Source: Rhizobium sp. 007
GTDB taxonomy: Bacteria; Pseudomonadota; Alphaproteobacteria; Rhizobiales; Rhizobiaceae
Assembly (NCBI RefSeq): GCF_015353075.1
Contig: NZ_CP064188.1
Span: 434,001 to 498,000 of the forward strand
DNA length: 64,000 bases
Direction of reading: 5' to 3'
Below, in pieces: positions 17,126 through 25,177 of this stretch; position 1 is the first letter of the stretch, and each line of letters begins with the position of its first letter. The notes under the pieces are model-generated. The model made no database searches. It was not told the origin of the DNA and saw only the letters and a program-made list of their open reading frames with translations. The translations under genes and the position numbers were made by a program.

Positions 17126-18453
17126 CCCTCGCTTCGCGCCAGCACCGGCTCGAACTGGGCCGTGGCGGACTTGAGTTCGGCGGCCGGATCTGCGCCGCCG
17201 ATCATGTTCGTCAGGCCGACGCCATAGATGTCCCGGAATTCGGTGACCGGGATGATGACCGGCAGGGCGAGCTTCGAAATCTTGCCGGAGCCGACGACCG
17301 CGTCGACCCACGCGCTCGGCATGGTGACGCCTTCGCGGACCTTGGGATCTTCAAGGATAGACTGGCGGAAGGGAACGCCGGCACCGGCCTGCAGAAGCCG
17401 GGCACCCATGTCATGGGAAACCACCCATTGGCAGAAGAGGTAGGCCGCTTCCTTGTTCTTGCTTGCTGCCGTTACGCCGATACCGTCGCCAAATGTTGCG
17501 GCTGCCTGCGCTTTCGGGCCCTTCGGCATGATCCCGTAACCCACCTGGCCGACGACGCGGGATTTTTCCGGGTTTTCGATCGGCGGTGCAAAGCCGACGC
17601 CATCGAGCCACATGCCGATCTTGCCCTGCAGGAATGCCGATTGCGCTTCTGCCCAATTGAATCCGGAGACGCCGACAGGCGCTGCCTTGGTCATCAGACG
17701 CTGGTAGAGCGTTGCCGCCTGGATGGCCTCGTCGGAGGTGGTGCGCAGTTTGCCGTCGGGCCCGAGGGGGGTCATGCCATAACCGAGCATGAGGGCCGTC
17801 CAGACGGGGACATTGGCGTTTTTCAGTCCGCGGGCAACGAAGCCGTAAGTGTTGCTCGACGCGTCGGTCAGGGCCTCTGCGGCGTTCGCCATCTCTTCGA
17901 AGGTTGCCGGGTACGAAAGGCCTTTCTTCTCGAAGAGCTGCTTGTTCCAGTAGACAATCCAGTAGTCGACGGAGAAGGGCAGGGAGCGCAGGAGGCCGTC
18001 GGAATCCTTGGCGAACTGCAGGCCCGCATCGGCGAAGTCGCCCTCGACCAGAGACGGATCGGTAAGGGACGGATCCTTGAGAAATCCGCTTATATCGGCA
18101 AGCCAGCCACCCTTTTCGAACTGTCGTTTCTGCACATGATAGCTCATGTGAACAACGTCGAAGCTAGGCTTTCCGGAGCTGAGTTCGATCGTCGTCTTCT
18201 GGCGCTGCTGCTGTTCGGGCGTCGCCTCGGCATTGACCTTTATATCGGTCAGCTCTTCGAACTCGCCGAGATATTTGAGGATGATTTCACTGCGTGGGCT
18301 CTTGACGAGATTGACTTCGAGCGTCGTGCCGGAAAACCGTTTCCAGTCAAGGGCGGCCGAAGCCGCCCGGACGCCAAGAAAGCCGGCGGCGCCGAGAGCG
18401 GCAGAACCAGCCAGAAAGCCCCGGCGAGTTGGATTCCAAATTGAAGATGACAT
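17122..18453 (-). CDS. ABC transporter extracellular substrate-binding protein (family 1)
   Basis: 443 aa with a twin-arginine signal (PTRRGFLAGSAALGAAGF, residues 8-25), so it is probably Tat-exported. The mature protein is a CUT1 binding protein (FDVVHMSYHVQKRQFEKGGW, SVDYWIVYWNKQLFEKKG, GVTAASKNKEAAYLFCQWV). It captures a sugar or sugar acid in the periplasm for the two permeases that follow. Neighbouring kinase and DHDPS/NAL-type aldolase genes suggest a sugar acid or amino sugar, but the ligand cannot be read from sequence. Confidence 0.9.
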   Translation of the reverse strand: MSSSIWNPTRRGFLAGSAALGAAGFLGVRAASAALDWKRFSGTTLEVNLVKSPRSEIILKYLGEFEELTDIKVNAEATPEQQQRQKTTIELSSGKPSFDVVHMSYHVQKRQFEKGGWLADISGFLKDPSLTDPSLVEGDFADAGLQFAKDSDGLLRSLPFSVDYWIVYWNKQLFEKKGLSYPATFEEMANAAEALTDASSNTYGFVARGLKNANVPVWTALMLGYGMTPLGPDGKLRTTSDEAIQAATLYQRLMTKAAPVGVSGFNWAEAQSAFLQGKIGMWLDGVGFAPPIENPEKSRVVGQVGYGIMPKGPKAQAAATFGDGIGVTAASKNKEAAYLFCQWVVSHDMGARLLQAGAGVPFRQSILEDPKVREGVTMPSAWVDAVVGSGKISKLALPVIIPVTEFRDIYGVGLTNMIGGADPAAELKSATAQFEPVLARSEG

Positions 18454-18504
18454 GCCATTCCTCCTCTTCTTGCCGGAGATCTCCTCACCGCCGGCTTGCT
18501 TTGC

Positions 18505-19164
18505 CTATAATCTGAGTGCGCGGTCCCTCGCGTGATGGATATGTGCGACGAGCGCGCTGACCGCATCTTCCGCAGACCGTCGCTCGATGGCTTCGAGAAC
18601 CTTCAGATGTTCTCCCATGACCGGCCCGACACGGCCGTCGATACGAAAGCGTTCCTGGCTTATAAGGCGCATCTTGATTGAATTCACCCGGTAGACGTTC
18701 GAGATGATGGTGTTGCCGAGCGCATCGATGAAGGCGTCATGCATTCCCCAGTCCACAGCCTGGGCGTGAAGCTCAAGTTCATGCGAATTGTTGCCGCCAT
18801 TGATGGCGTCGGCGATGTCCCGGTGCATTTTCAGGAGGCCCGCGATCGTTTCGTCGGAGGCCGACCGCGTAAAAAGCGCAACCGCCTCCTTCTCCAGGAA
18901 CACGCGAAGCTGAAAGGCTTCGCGGATCAGGTTGAGATCGATATGAGCAATCTGCAGGCCGCGCTGCGGCACCGTCTTGATGAGGCCTTCGGCTTCGAGC
19001 CTTGGAATGAGTTCACGAATTGCGCCGAGCGTCAGTCCGGTCAGTTCGACGAGGCGGCGTTGGGAGACGAACTGACCAGGGCGGACATCACGCGCCAGCA
19101 AGTGCCGGGTAAAGCTCTCATAAGCTCTTTCCCGCAAGGTCGGCTGTTCGTCGAGTCCATCCAT
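18505..19164 (-). CDS. GntR family transcriptional regulator (FCD domain)
   Basis: 219 aa from the ATG at 19164, directly after GAAGGGGGAACC; an ATG 18 bp upstream has no such site. The N-terminal winged HTH is FadR-type (VSQRRLVELTGLTLGAIREL, then LEAEGLIKTVPQRGLQIAHI) and the C-terminal FCD domain includes ELRLR-like helices and metal-ligand-type residues (WGMHDAFIDALGN, GEHLKVLEAIERR). It sits second in its operon and probably represses it through the palindrome at 20109-20122. Confidence 0.88.
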   Translation of the reverse strand: MDGLDEQPTLRERAYESFTRHLLARDVRPGQFVSQRRLVELTGLTLGAIRELIPRLEAEGLIKTVPQRGLQIAHIDLNLIREAFQLRVFLEKEAVALFTRSASDETIAGLLKMHRDIADAINGGNNSHELELHAQAVDWGMHDAFIDALGNTIISNVYRVNSIKMRLISQERFRIDGRVGPVMGEHLKVLEAIERRSAEDAVSALVAHIHHARDRALRL

Positions 19165-19187
19165 GGTTCCCCCTTCGTACATGACGA

Positions 19188-20069
19188 TTAAGCGGCCTTT
19201 TTTCGAAACAGGGCGTCAAAGGCGAGGGCAAGCGTGTTGCATCCTTCGCCGGATATTGAAACGAGCGGCGGGCGGACCGCAAGCCACATTTCATCGTCGC
19301 TCAAATGTGCGATCATCACCTTTACGGCGGGGGTCACCGGATACTTCAGGAGCTCGGCTACGAAAGCGACCACGCGCGGATCATCCTTTCCCTCTTCGGC
19401 CATGCGCTTGATCTCGGGGGCGATGAAATTCGCCATGCCGGAGATTGCGCCCTGGCCGCCCAGGCGCGTGCCTTGTGCCAGATGACGCTCATCGCCGATC
19501 AGGATGATGAGATCGTGATGGGCCTCGAGCAGCTTTTCGGTAAAGGCCCAATCGCCGGAGGAGTCCTTGACGCCCGTTACAATTCCGGGAAACGCCTGAC
19601 GCAGGCGGCCGATCAGCGCAACGCTCAAGGGCACCATCGTGACGGAGGGAATGTTATAGACGATGATGTCGCGGGCTTGGTCCCCGAGAATGCGGAATAC
19701 CGCACAAAACCAGCGGAAAATGCCTTCGTCGCTGACATTCTTGAAATAGCAAGGCGGGGCGAGGAGAATGTTTCGGACACCCATGGACAGGGCATAGCCC
19801 GTCTGGGCGGCAGCATCCTCGGCGGCATCGACCAGGACGCCCACGACGATTTGGGAGGGATCAATACCGGCCTCGATGAATGCCGCAAGCACCCTCTGGC
19901 GCTCCGCGCTGCCGATCGACGATCCTTCGCCGGTCGTCCCAAACAGCGTGACGCTGGAGCAGCCGGCCGCAAGGCTGCGCTTTGCCTGAGCGATCATCGC
20001 GGAAACTGCAATGTTATCGTCGCCGTCGAAAGGTGTCGCCAGCGCGACCGATAATCCAAAACGCCCCAC
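19188..20069 (-). CDS. Dihydrodipicolinate synthase / N-acetylneuraminate lyase family aldolase
   Basis: 293 aa with a GTG start. Class I aldolase features of the DapA/NanA family are present: GTTGEGSS (residues 44-51), the Tyr in VYNIPSVT (about 138) and the Schiff-base Lys in VTGVKDSSGD (about 168). It is clustered with a GntR/FCD regulator, a CUT1 importer and a PfkB kinase. This makes a catabolic retro-aldol role on a 2-keto-3-deoxy acid more likely than lysine biosynthesis. The substrate is unproven. First gene of the operon. Confidence 0.85.
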   Translation of the reverse strand: MGRFGLSVALATPFDGDDNIAVSAMIAQAKRSLAAGCSSVTLFGTTGEGSSIGSAERQRVLAAFIEAGIDPSQIVVGVLVDAAEDAAAQTGYALSMGVRNILLAPPCYFKNVSDEGIFRWFCAVFRILGDQARDIIVYNIPSVTMVPLSVALIGRLRQAFPGIVTGVKDSSGDWAFTEKLLEAHHDLIILIGDERHLAQGTRLGGQGAISGMANFIAPEIKRMAEEGKDDPRVVAFVAELLKYPVTPAVKVMIAHLSDDEMWLAVRPPLVSISGEGCNTLALAFDALFRKKAA

Positions 20070-20108
20070 GAACCTACATCCCGCGATCTGACCATTCAGT
20101 ATAGATTG

Positions 20109-20122
20109 ACTAACATGTTAGT
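20109..20122. promoter_or_regulatory. Putative GntR/FCD operator
   Basis: ACTAACATGTTAGT is a perfect 14-bp palindrome 40 bp upstream of the aldolase start and therefore in the operon promoter region. FCD-type GntR proteins bind short palindromes of this size, and a GntR/FCD gene is second in the operon. The link is inference. Confidence 0.5.
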
Positions 20123-20220
20123 TATAGCCGAGCAAGTGGGAATCTCGCCTCTGGAGAGCTATGGCCTATCAGAGAGCGGTCTGCTTCGAGGCAGCGTCAT
20201 GGGTGAGGGCTCCGGGAACG

Positions 20221-20400
20221 CTACTGCCAAAACCAAAATTTCGACGCTTCGGCCCGGGCCTCTTGTGACCTGACGCCGATATCGTTCAGCTGCGCGGCCG
20301 TCAGTTCCAGGAGGCTGCGCCGCGTCTTGCGCTTTTCGAAACTGCGGACGACTGCATTCTGCCAAGCCTGCAGGTTCAGGTCAGTTTCCCGCCTGCGCAA
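20221..20400 (-). CDS. DUF1127 (YjiS-like) small protein
   Basis: About 59 aa if it starts at TTG 20400; the exact start is unclear. The C-terminal part fits DUF1127: RRSLLELTAAQLNDIGVRS followed by an acidic/basic stretch and a terminal KFWFWQ. DUF1127 proteins are Arg-rich and small; several members are linked to RNA turnover or phosphate and stress responses. It lies 13 bp after the epimerase stop. The upstream codons lack a good ribosome-binding site, so it may be expressed as a read-through or be slightly truncated. Confidence 0.55.
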   Translation of the reverse strand: MRRRETDLNLQAWQNAVVRSFEKRKTRRSLLELTAAQLNDIGVRSQEARAEASKFWFWQ

Positions 20401-20413
20401 TAAGGTTCGTGGG

Positions 20414-21391
20414 TCACACGCAGGCACCTTCGAGGCGGTGGTGATGCTCAAGGCAGCGCCGCACGCCTTCTTCGATACCGATCTTCGGCGTGAGTCCGAA
20501 CGACTTTTGAAGCGCAACGTCGCCGCAGCGGAAGAATACGCCCTCTGGACGGTTTGCCGTTCCTCGCACCTGCGGTGCCCAGCCGAGCTCGCGGCTGACA
20601 AGCTCGGCAAGCGCAATGAAAGAGGTTGCCTTGCCCGTCGAGAGGTTGAGGCTTGCGCCTGACGGCAGCGCGTCCATCGTTTCCCAGATGAAATCGACGC
20701 AATCGGAAATGTGGATGAAGTCGCGGCATTGGTGTCCGCTCCCCCAGACGGAGACTTCCGGCGCGCCGCGCTCCTTGAGAAGCCTGCTGCAGATGGCGGG
20801 GAAGGGATAGGCGAGGTCCTGGTCCTCGCCGTAGCCGCTGAATGGCCGGTAGGCAACGGCCCGGCCGCCATAGCGCTCGACATAAAGCTTCATCAAGTAC
20901 TCGCCGGTGAGCTTGGTCCAGCCGTAGCTGAGGTCAGGCACGCCGAGCGGGCGCTCGAAAGAGATCATGTCTTCGGAGAGCCTCGTCTGCATCGCCTCAG
21001 TCTGCAACGCCACGGGATAGGCCGCACTGGAGCTGAAATAGACGACGGTTCCGGGGCGGCATTCGCCTGCCCACCGCCAGAGCGCTGCGTCGACGGCGAG
21101 ATCTTCGGCAACGAGTAGCGTCTGGTTCTCGAGCGTCATGCGCCCGCCGACGAGCGCCGCGAGGTGAAACACATAGTCGAAATGCTCGTCAGCGCTTTCG
21201 AAAAATGCCCGGCAATCCTGCTCATTCAAGGTGAACTGACGATGCAGGCGCTGGCTTGAAACCGGTGGCCTTGCGCCCGTTCCCGGTTTCATCAAATCGA
21301 CGCAGACCACATCGAAGCCCTCGGCCAAAAGCCGGTCACAGAGATGCCGGCCGACAAAGCCGCATCCGCCAGTCACGAGTGCACGCGTCAT
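20414..21391 (-). CDS. NAD-dependent epimerase/dehydratase
   Basis: 325 aa from the ATG at 21391, which is preceded by TTAGGGGGGATC. The extended-SDR Rossmann motif is TGGCGFVG (about residues 7-14) and the active-site pair is SYGWTK (YxxxK), with Ser in YFSSSAAYP. Close in type to GDP-fucose synthase or UDP-glucose 4-epimerase-like enzymes. It follows a glycosyltransferase by 8 bp on the same strand, so it probably supplies or modifies a nucleotide sugar for a surface polysaccharide. Confidence 0.88.
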   Translation of the reverse strand: MTRALVTGGCGFVGRHLCDRLLAEGFDVVCVDLMKPGTGARPPVSSQRLHRQFTLNEQDCRAFFESADEHFDYVFHLAALVGGRMTLENQTLLVAEDLAVDAALWRWAGECRPGTVVYFSSSAAYPVALQTEAMQTRLSEDMISFERPLGVPDLSYGWTKLTGEYLMKLYVERYGGRAVAYRPFSGYGEDQDLAYPFPAICSRLLKERGAPEVSVWGSGHQCRDFIHISDCVDFIWETMDALPSGASLNLSTGKATSFIALAELVSRELGWAPQVRGTANRPEGVFFRCGDVALQKSFGLTPKIGIEEGVRRCLEHHHRLEGACV

Positions 21392-21399
21392 GATCCCCC

Positions 21400-22611
21400 C
21401 TAAGCAGCAAGAAATGCAGTCCCCCCTGTATAGATCGCGATCATCCGGCGTTCCCATTCTGGGCGGCTGGGCGCAATCTTCTTGCCAAAGGCGCGGGCGC
21501 CTTCTGCAAGCTTTTGCACAAGGCTGTCGCTCTTGACCTTCAACAACGCTTCGGCGAGTGAGGCGGCATCGCCGCTCTTGAACACCAGCCCTGCGCCGTT
21601 TTGCTCAACCTCGTCAGCCATGAGAGCGTTGCTGCTTATGATTACCGGGATTCCGCTCATGATCGCCTCGGCGGCCACCAGCCCGTAAGGCTCCGGCATC
21701 CGAGACGGCATCACGAATATTCGTGCTTGGTCGGCAAGCTCGGACACGGTTGCATCATCGAGCCAGCCGGGTACCCAGCAATGGGGAAGCGTCGCCTGCA
21801 TTTCTTCGAGAAGCGGCCCGCGGCCGATCAGCGTTGCTGCCTGACCGGTCATGCGCAGCGCTTCGCCCAGCGTACGCACGCCCTTTTCCCAGGTCATGCG
21901 GCCGAGGAACATGATGCGTTGGCGCCGCCAAGGTTCCGTCGGCCGCCACGTGAGAGGCTCGGTGGGTGTGCGCAAGGTCTGGAAGTTCCTGATTGGCCCG
22001 GGGGTCAAATAGGCTTCCATTTTCTCATGCGCGAGGATCACCTCGATGCGCTCCCAGAAGGCGTCGCCCACGCCAATCTGCCCCAGCATGCGGCGGAAGC
22101 GCCAGAGCTTGTGCAGATAGTTTCGCTTATCGCAGTTGGTTGCCAGGCACTCGAATGACATCGGTTTGACGGGGCAGATTTCGCCGCTCTTGTAATTGAG
22201 GCGGCCGCCATTCGGGCAGTTCAGGAAAAAGTCGTGGGCTGTTATAATGACGCGGGCCGGGCTCTCGGCCAATGCATGGAAGATCGAAGGCGATAGGATC
22301 TGGTTCCAGCCGTGCACATGAACGACGGTCTCTTCGCGGGATTGGCCCAACAGCGTCGCCAGCGCCTCGTATGCCCGCTTGTTGAAGTGACGGTCGAAGA
22401 CATTGGCGATAACAGGCCCATCTCGAAGCGGCTTCTCGCCAAGCGCGATCGCGGGTACGCGCAGACCGGACTCTTCCAGGCCGGTCCCGTCGTCGCCGAC
22501 GAAGAAAGTGCAATCCACGGCGGCTTGCACACAAGCCTGCAGACACTGGATCGCGACTTTCGTGGCTCCACCTCGGACAACGGAAACGTCGTTCACAACA
22601 ATGAGACGCAT
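21400..22611 (-). CDS. Glycosyltransferase family 4-like protein
   Basis: 403 aa from the ATG at 22611 (MRLIVVNDVSVVRGG). GT-B fold features are visible: an N-terminal Rossmann start with a GGA loop, TAHDFFLNCPNGG, and the C-terminal donor site with RIMFLGRMTWEKGVRTLGEA and the E-x7-E-type motif EPYGLVAAEAIMSGIPVIIS. It probably adds a sugar in polysaccharide synthesis at the inner membrane. It contains four Cys near the middle (ICPVKPMSFECLATNCDK), which may bind a metal. It is coupled with the downstream epimerase. Confidence 0.88.
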   Translation of the reverse strand: MRLIVVNDVSVVRGGATKVAIQCLQACVQAAVDCTFFVGDDGTGLEESGLRVPAIALGEKPLRDGPVIANVFDRHFNKRAYEALATLLGQSREETVVHVHGWNQILSPSIFHALAESPARVIITAHDFFLNCPNGGRLNYKSGEICPVKPMSFECLATNCDKRNYLHKLWRFRRMLGQIGVGDAFWERIEVILAHEKMEAYLTPGPIRNFQTLRTPTEPLTWRPTEPWRRQRIMFLGRMTWEKGVRTLGEALRMTGQAATLIGRGPLLEEMQATLPHCWVPGWLDDATVSELADQARIFVMPSRMPEPYGLVAAEAIMSGIPVIISSNALMADEVEQNGAGLVFKSGDAASLAEALLKVKSDSLVQKLAEGARAFGKKIAPSRPEWERRMIAIYTGGTAFLAA

Positions 22612-23018
22612 GGTCGAATCGCCCAAATTTACGCAGGGGCCAAGCGGGGACCAGCATCGGCAAAGGAAATACAAAATCCCCGCTTTCAATGAGGCGATGT
22701 ATCACGCCCGATTGCAATTCACCCAATGGCATTAGTCCGGAAAGAGTGCCGGCGGGATTGCTATTTAATAACAATCTGCTGGTGCGCGACCCACATAAAG
22801 TAATCACCTCCGCTGGAAGTTTCTTCAACGCGCCGACCGGGTATTGCTGGCGGCCAGCGGTGGACAAAAGCAACGTTGCGTAGACGCAAGCCTGAATGAC
22901 ATGACACGTAAGTTGTGACTGCGCGCCGCATTCGACGCTTCACAATGTGAAGTGACTCCGAGCCGTGTCGGATGTACGCTATTTGATAGCGCACAATTGC
23001 GAGAGCAAAGGGTGCAAG
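22612..23018. promoter_or_regulatory. Divergent promoter region with palindromes
   Basis: About 400 bp between the divergent glycosyltransferase and response-regulator genes. It contains CTTCACA-A-TGTGAAG (22938-22952, 7-bp perfect arms) about 65 bp before the response-regulator start, and GCAACGTTGC (22870-22879). These could be operators. No ORF with a plausible start was found. Confidence 0.4.
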
Positions 23019-23456
23019 ATGACAATTGGAACTGTTCTGCTTCTTGAGGACGAGCCGATCATCGCTCTCGACATCGAGAAGCTTCTGCAGGAAAACGGCG
23101 CCGACAAGGTCGTCACCCTGTCGACCTGTGCCGAGGCTATCGGGTGGCTGGGTGTCAACACCCCGAATATCGCCATCGTCGATCCGCGTCTCAGCGATGG
23201 AGTCTGCTCGTTTGCGGTGAAGACCCTTGCAGAGCGCAGTGTCCCCTTCATTCTCTATTCTGGCGAACCAGATGCGGCGATCGAGAGCGAACCCGCCTTC
23301 TCCGCAGGCCAGCTGCTTTATAAGCCATGTGAGCCCGACAGACTGATCGCCGCTCTCTCGCGGGCTGCTATCGGGTCGTTTGAACACTCCGCCCGCAAGG
23401 GTCGACCTACGCGGCTCCCGTTGAAAAAGGGCACCAACCGGACCACCGGTTTATGA
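23019..23456 (+). CDS. Single-domain response regulator
   Basis: 145 aa from the ATG at 23019, preceded by AAAGGGTGCAAG. It has only a receiver domain: acidic pair in LLLEDEP (residues 7-13), phospho-acceptor Asp55 in IAIVDPRLSDG and the conserved Lys in LLYKPCEPDRLIAAL. There is no output domain. The C-terminal tail is basic. Proteins of this type act as phosphate relays or bind partner kinases. No kinase gene is adjacent. It may instead be a CpdR/FixJ-receiver-like orphan. Confidence 0.88.
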   Translation: MTIGTVLLLEDEPIIALDIEKLLQENGADKVVTLSTCAEAIGWLGVNTPNIAIVDPRLSDGVCSFAVKTLAERSVPFILYSGEPDAAIESEPAFSAGQLLYKPCEPDRLIAALSRAAIGSFEHSARKGRPTRLPLKKGTNRTTGL

Positions 23457-23506
23457 TGACGCGGCCAGCTGAATCCAAGTACAACCAGAGTGCCTTGCGC
23501 CGAGTG

Positions 23507-23530
23507 GGACCTTAGTCCAAGTTGACGGCA
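23507..23530 (+). repeat. 24-bp repeat, copy 1 (inverted copy at 51954-51977)
   Basis: The 24 bases here are found again, exactly, on the opposite strand at 51954-51977. The core is GGACCTTAGTCC followed by AAGTTGACGGCA. Both copies lie in non-coding DNA. Copy 1 is between the response regulator and its terminator. Confidence 0.7.
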
Positions 23531-23588
23531 AGCCCCTCCAAGCTAAACTAGGCTTAGTCGTCCACTCTGCGGCGATTTCGCATTTCTC

Positions 23589-23616
23589 AATGCCCCGCCG
23601 CTTGCGGGGCATTTTT
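23589..23616 (+). terminator. Rho-independent terminator
   Basis: AATGCCCCG pairs perfectly with CGGGGCATT around a 7-nt loop and is followed by TTTTT. It lies about 130 bp after the response-regulator stop and would end that transcript, or a separate small RNA from 23470-23616. Confidence 0.8.
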
Positions 23617-23785
23617 CTACGCGGTCGCACTGGAGTTTGCCGCAGGTGGTTGGAGCACCTTATTTCCGGGATCGCCATGGCGCGGCTATCTGGCATTTTT
23701 CGCCTTGGACGGATACGCCATTGCTTGCGCAGCGGCAGTCCGCTCAAGCTTCCGACGTGCCGTAGATTAACCTCCTGCGGCGCGA

Positions 23786-23842
23786 GATGCGACGGGGCTC
23801 GCCTCGACCCCCAGACCCTCCGGGGCGAGCCCTTGTCGCATC
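23786..23842. repeat. Long stem-loop with GGGCTCGCC/GGCGAGCCC core, copy 1 of 3
   Basis: The outer arms GATGCGAC/GTCGCATC and inner arms GGGCTCGCC/GGCGAGCCC are both perfectly complementary, separated by a short internal mismatch and a 20-nt loop. Similar cores occur at 29792-29824 and 51282-51314, each in non-coding DNA. Confidence 0.6.
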
Positions 23843-24030
23843 GCATGAACTGGGTACCCGCCCAGAGTGGCAAGGGGACAACGGCTCGCTTGAAGGACCT
23901 GTTCGGCTTGCGGAAACACCGTTCATCACTCGACCGACCCCGCTCGGGCAGTTTCCTCGCGGAGCAAAAACGACACCTCAAGAGTAGATGGCTTGCTGGA
24001 GGCTGGCCGGTAATGGAGCCGGAGTGTCGC

Positions 24031-24121
24031 AAAAAAATGGGCCGCTGGGTAGTTGCGGCCCATGAGATGTGAAGGTGTGAACCTCCAGAGGGGAACAGCT
24101 GGCGGCACCTCGGCAGCTGTT
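24031..24121 (-). ncRNA. Candidate trans-acting small RNA
   Basis: On the minus strand a rhizobial sigma-70-like promoter is visible: TTGCTC (24152-24147), a 16-nt spacer and CTATAT (24130-24125). The transcript would begin near 24118-24121 with the hairpin AACAGCTG/CAGCTGTT (24094-24121), followed by a single-stranded stretch containing CCCCTCTGGAGG, which could pair with Shine-Dalgarno sequences. It would end in the perfect hairpin ATGGGCCGC/GCGGCCCAT (24037-24063) and seven U residues. This is the architecture of rhizobial alpha-r type small RNAs, about 90 nt long. I cannot assign it to a named family. Confidence 0.55.
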
Positions 24122-24613
24122 TCTATATAGGGCCAAAGACAGCATTGAGCAACCCGCGATTGCTTAGCCGGCAGCTTCGGGCAGGCGGCCTTGTTCTTAC
24201 TCCTCCTCATTGACCTGCTCAAGCAGCTCAAAGAATGAGGCACGGTAAGGCTAACGGGATACGAGGCCCCGGGGGCCTTACTCACTTGTAGCCGAGTGAC
24301 TTCGAAGTCGGATCCATCCAAGAAAAGCCTGCCGTTGCGGTGACGGCGACAGCCAGTAAGATCCAACTGTCCAATCTCGCCTACTACCGTCCCGCAAGGC
24401 GCCGCGGGGACGCGGAGCGAAGTCAAGCATCACCCGGGAAATCCGGCGGATTGCTGCGCCCGAACGCCTTGATTGCAGAAACCAGATTGAAGCCACGACC
24501 CGGTATGTGATTGATGCAGCCGGGGCGGGGACACCAATGCGGCTCGGTTCTGATTCCCGGAGGAATGGGCATCGGTTCCGGACAGCGACAGCGCGCTGAG
24601 CCGCATCTGAAAT

Positions 24614-25015
24614 CTACTTGACCGGTACGACGAGTGGGGTCCCTTTCTTGACGATATATGTGGCGAGTTCCGAGGCCTTGCCGCTGCCGACGTTTTTCGC
24701 CGTGTGGGCTACTCCGGCGGGAATGAACAAAGTTTCGCCGGCCTTGAGCGTGACGGGCGTCCTATCCTCGAGCTGGTATTCCAGCGAGCCTTTAAGGACA
24801 TAGGCGATCTCTTCGCCGGGATGAGAATGCTTAGCGGCAACTGCGCCAGGCTCGACGTCGACGCGCACCTGAACAAGTTCGCGTCCGGGCACGTCGAGAT
24901 CGTGCTGCAGAAGATCGGTGCGCTGAATTCCCAGTTGTTGAGCCTGCGCCATGTGCAGCGCCACTCCGCTCCCGGCGATCAGCAGGGCAGCTGCTACGAG
25001 TTTGATCGTTTTCAT
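24614..25015 (-). CDS. Periplasmic cupin-domain protein
   Basis: 133 aa from the ATG at 25015, with AGGA upstream. An N-terminal signal peptide (MKTIKLVAAALLIAGSGVAL, cleavage near AQAQQ) directs it to the periplasm. The rest is one Cupin_2 barrel with metal-ligand-type residues (HSHPGEEIAYVLKGSLEYQL, then GETLFIPAGVAHTAKNVG). It may bind a small molecule or act as a dioxygenase-like enzyme. Its substrate is unknown. The open frame upstream of 25015 is not part of the protein. Confidence 0.85.
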   Translation of the reverse strand: MKTIKLVAAALLIAGSGVALHMAQAQQLGIQRTDLLQHDLDVPGRELVQVRVDVEPGAVAAKHSHPGEEIAYVLKGSLEYQLEDRTPVTLKAGETLFIPAGVAHTAKNVGSGKASELATYIVKKGTPLVVPVK

Positions 25016-25177
25016 AATGGTCATCCTTTCGTGCTGAGACCAAGCCGTCACCTTCGAGGACGGCACCGCCAATTTGAGCGAGAGCATGTATCGTCGATGT
25101 GTCCGCGGGGCTGCGCTTTTGTAACGCCATGTAGAGGAATAAAGGGCTTTCATGTCGAGGGACTGCAGCGCCATTCT

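Larger units (their letters stand above)
23617..24613. other. Gene-poor stretch with RNA-like structures
   Basis: About 1 kb without a convincing protein gene. It contains the long hairpin at 23786-23842 and the candidate minus-strand small RNA at 24031-24121. The rest, 24160-24613, shows only frames without domains or ribosome-binding sites and may be decayed sequence. Confidence 0.5.

Noticed and set aside
20159..20365. 68-aa minus-strand frame next to the DUF1127 gene
   Set aside because: It is out of frame with the DUF1127 motif and has no own signal.
23470..23616. Plus-strand small RNA between the response regulator and the terminator
   Set aside because: The terminator and a repeat are there, but no promoter could be seen, so it is more simply the 3' end of the response-regulator mRNA.
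23926..24426. 166-aa minus-strand frame
   Set aside because: No domain or ribosome-binding site, and it runs through the small-RNA promoter and hairpins.
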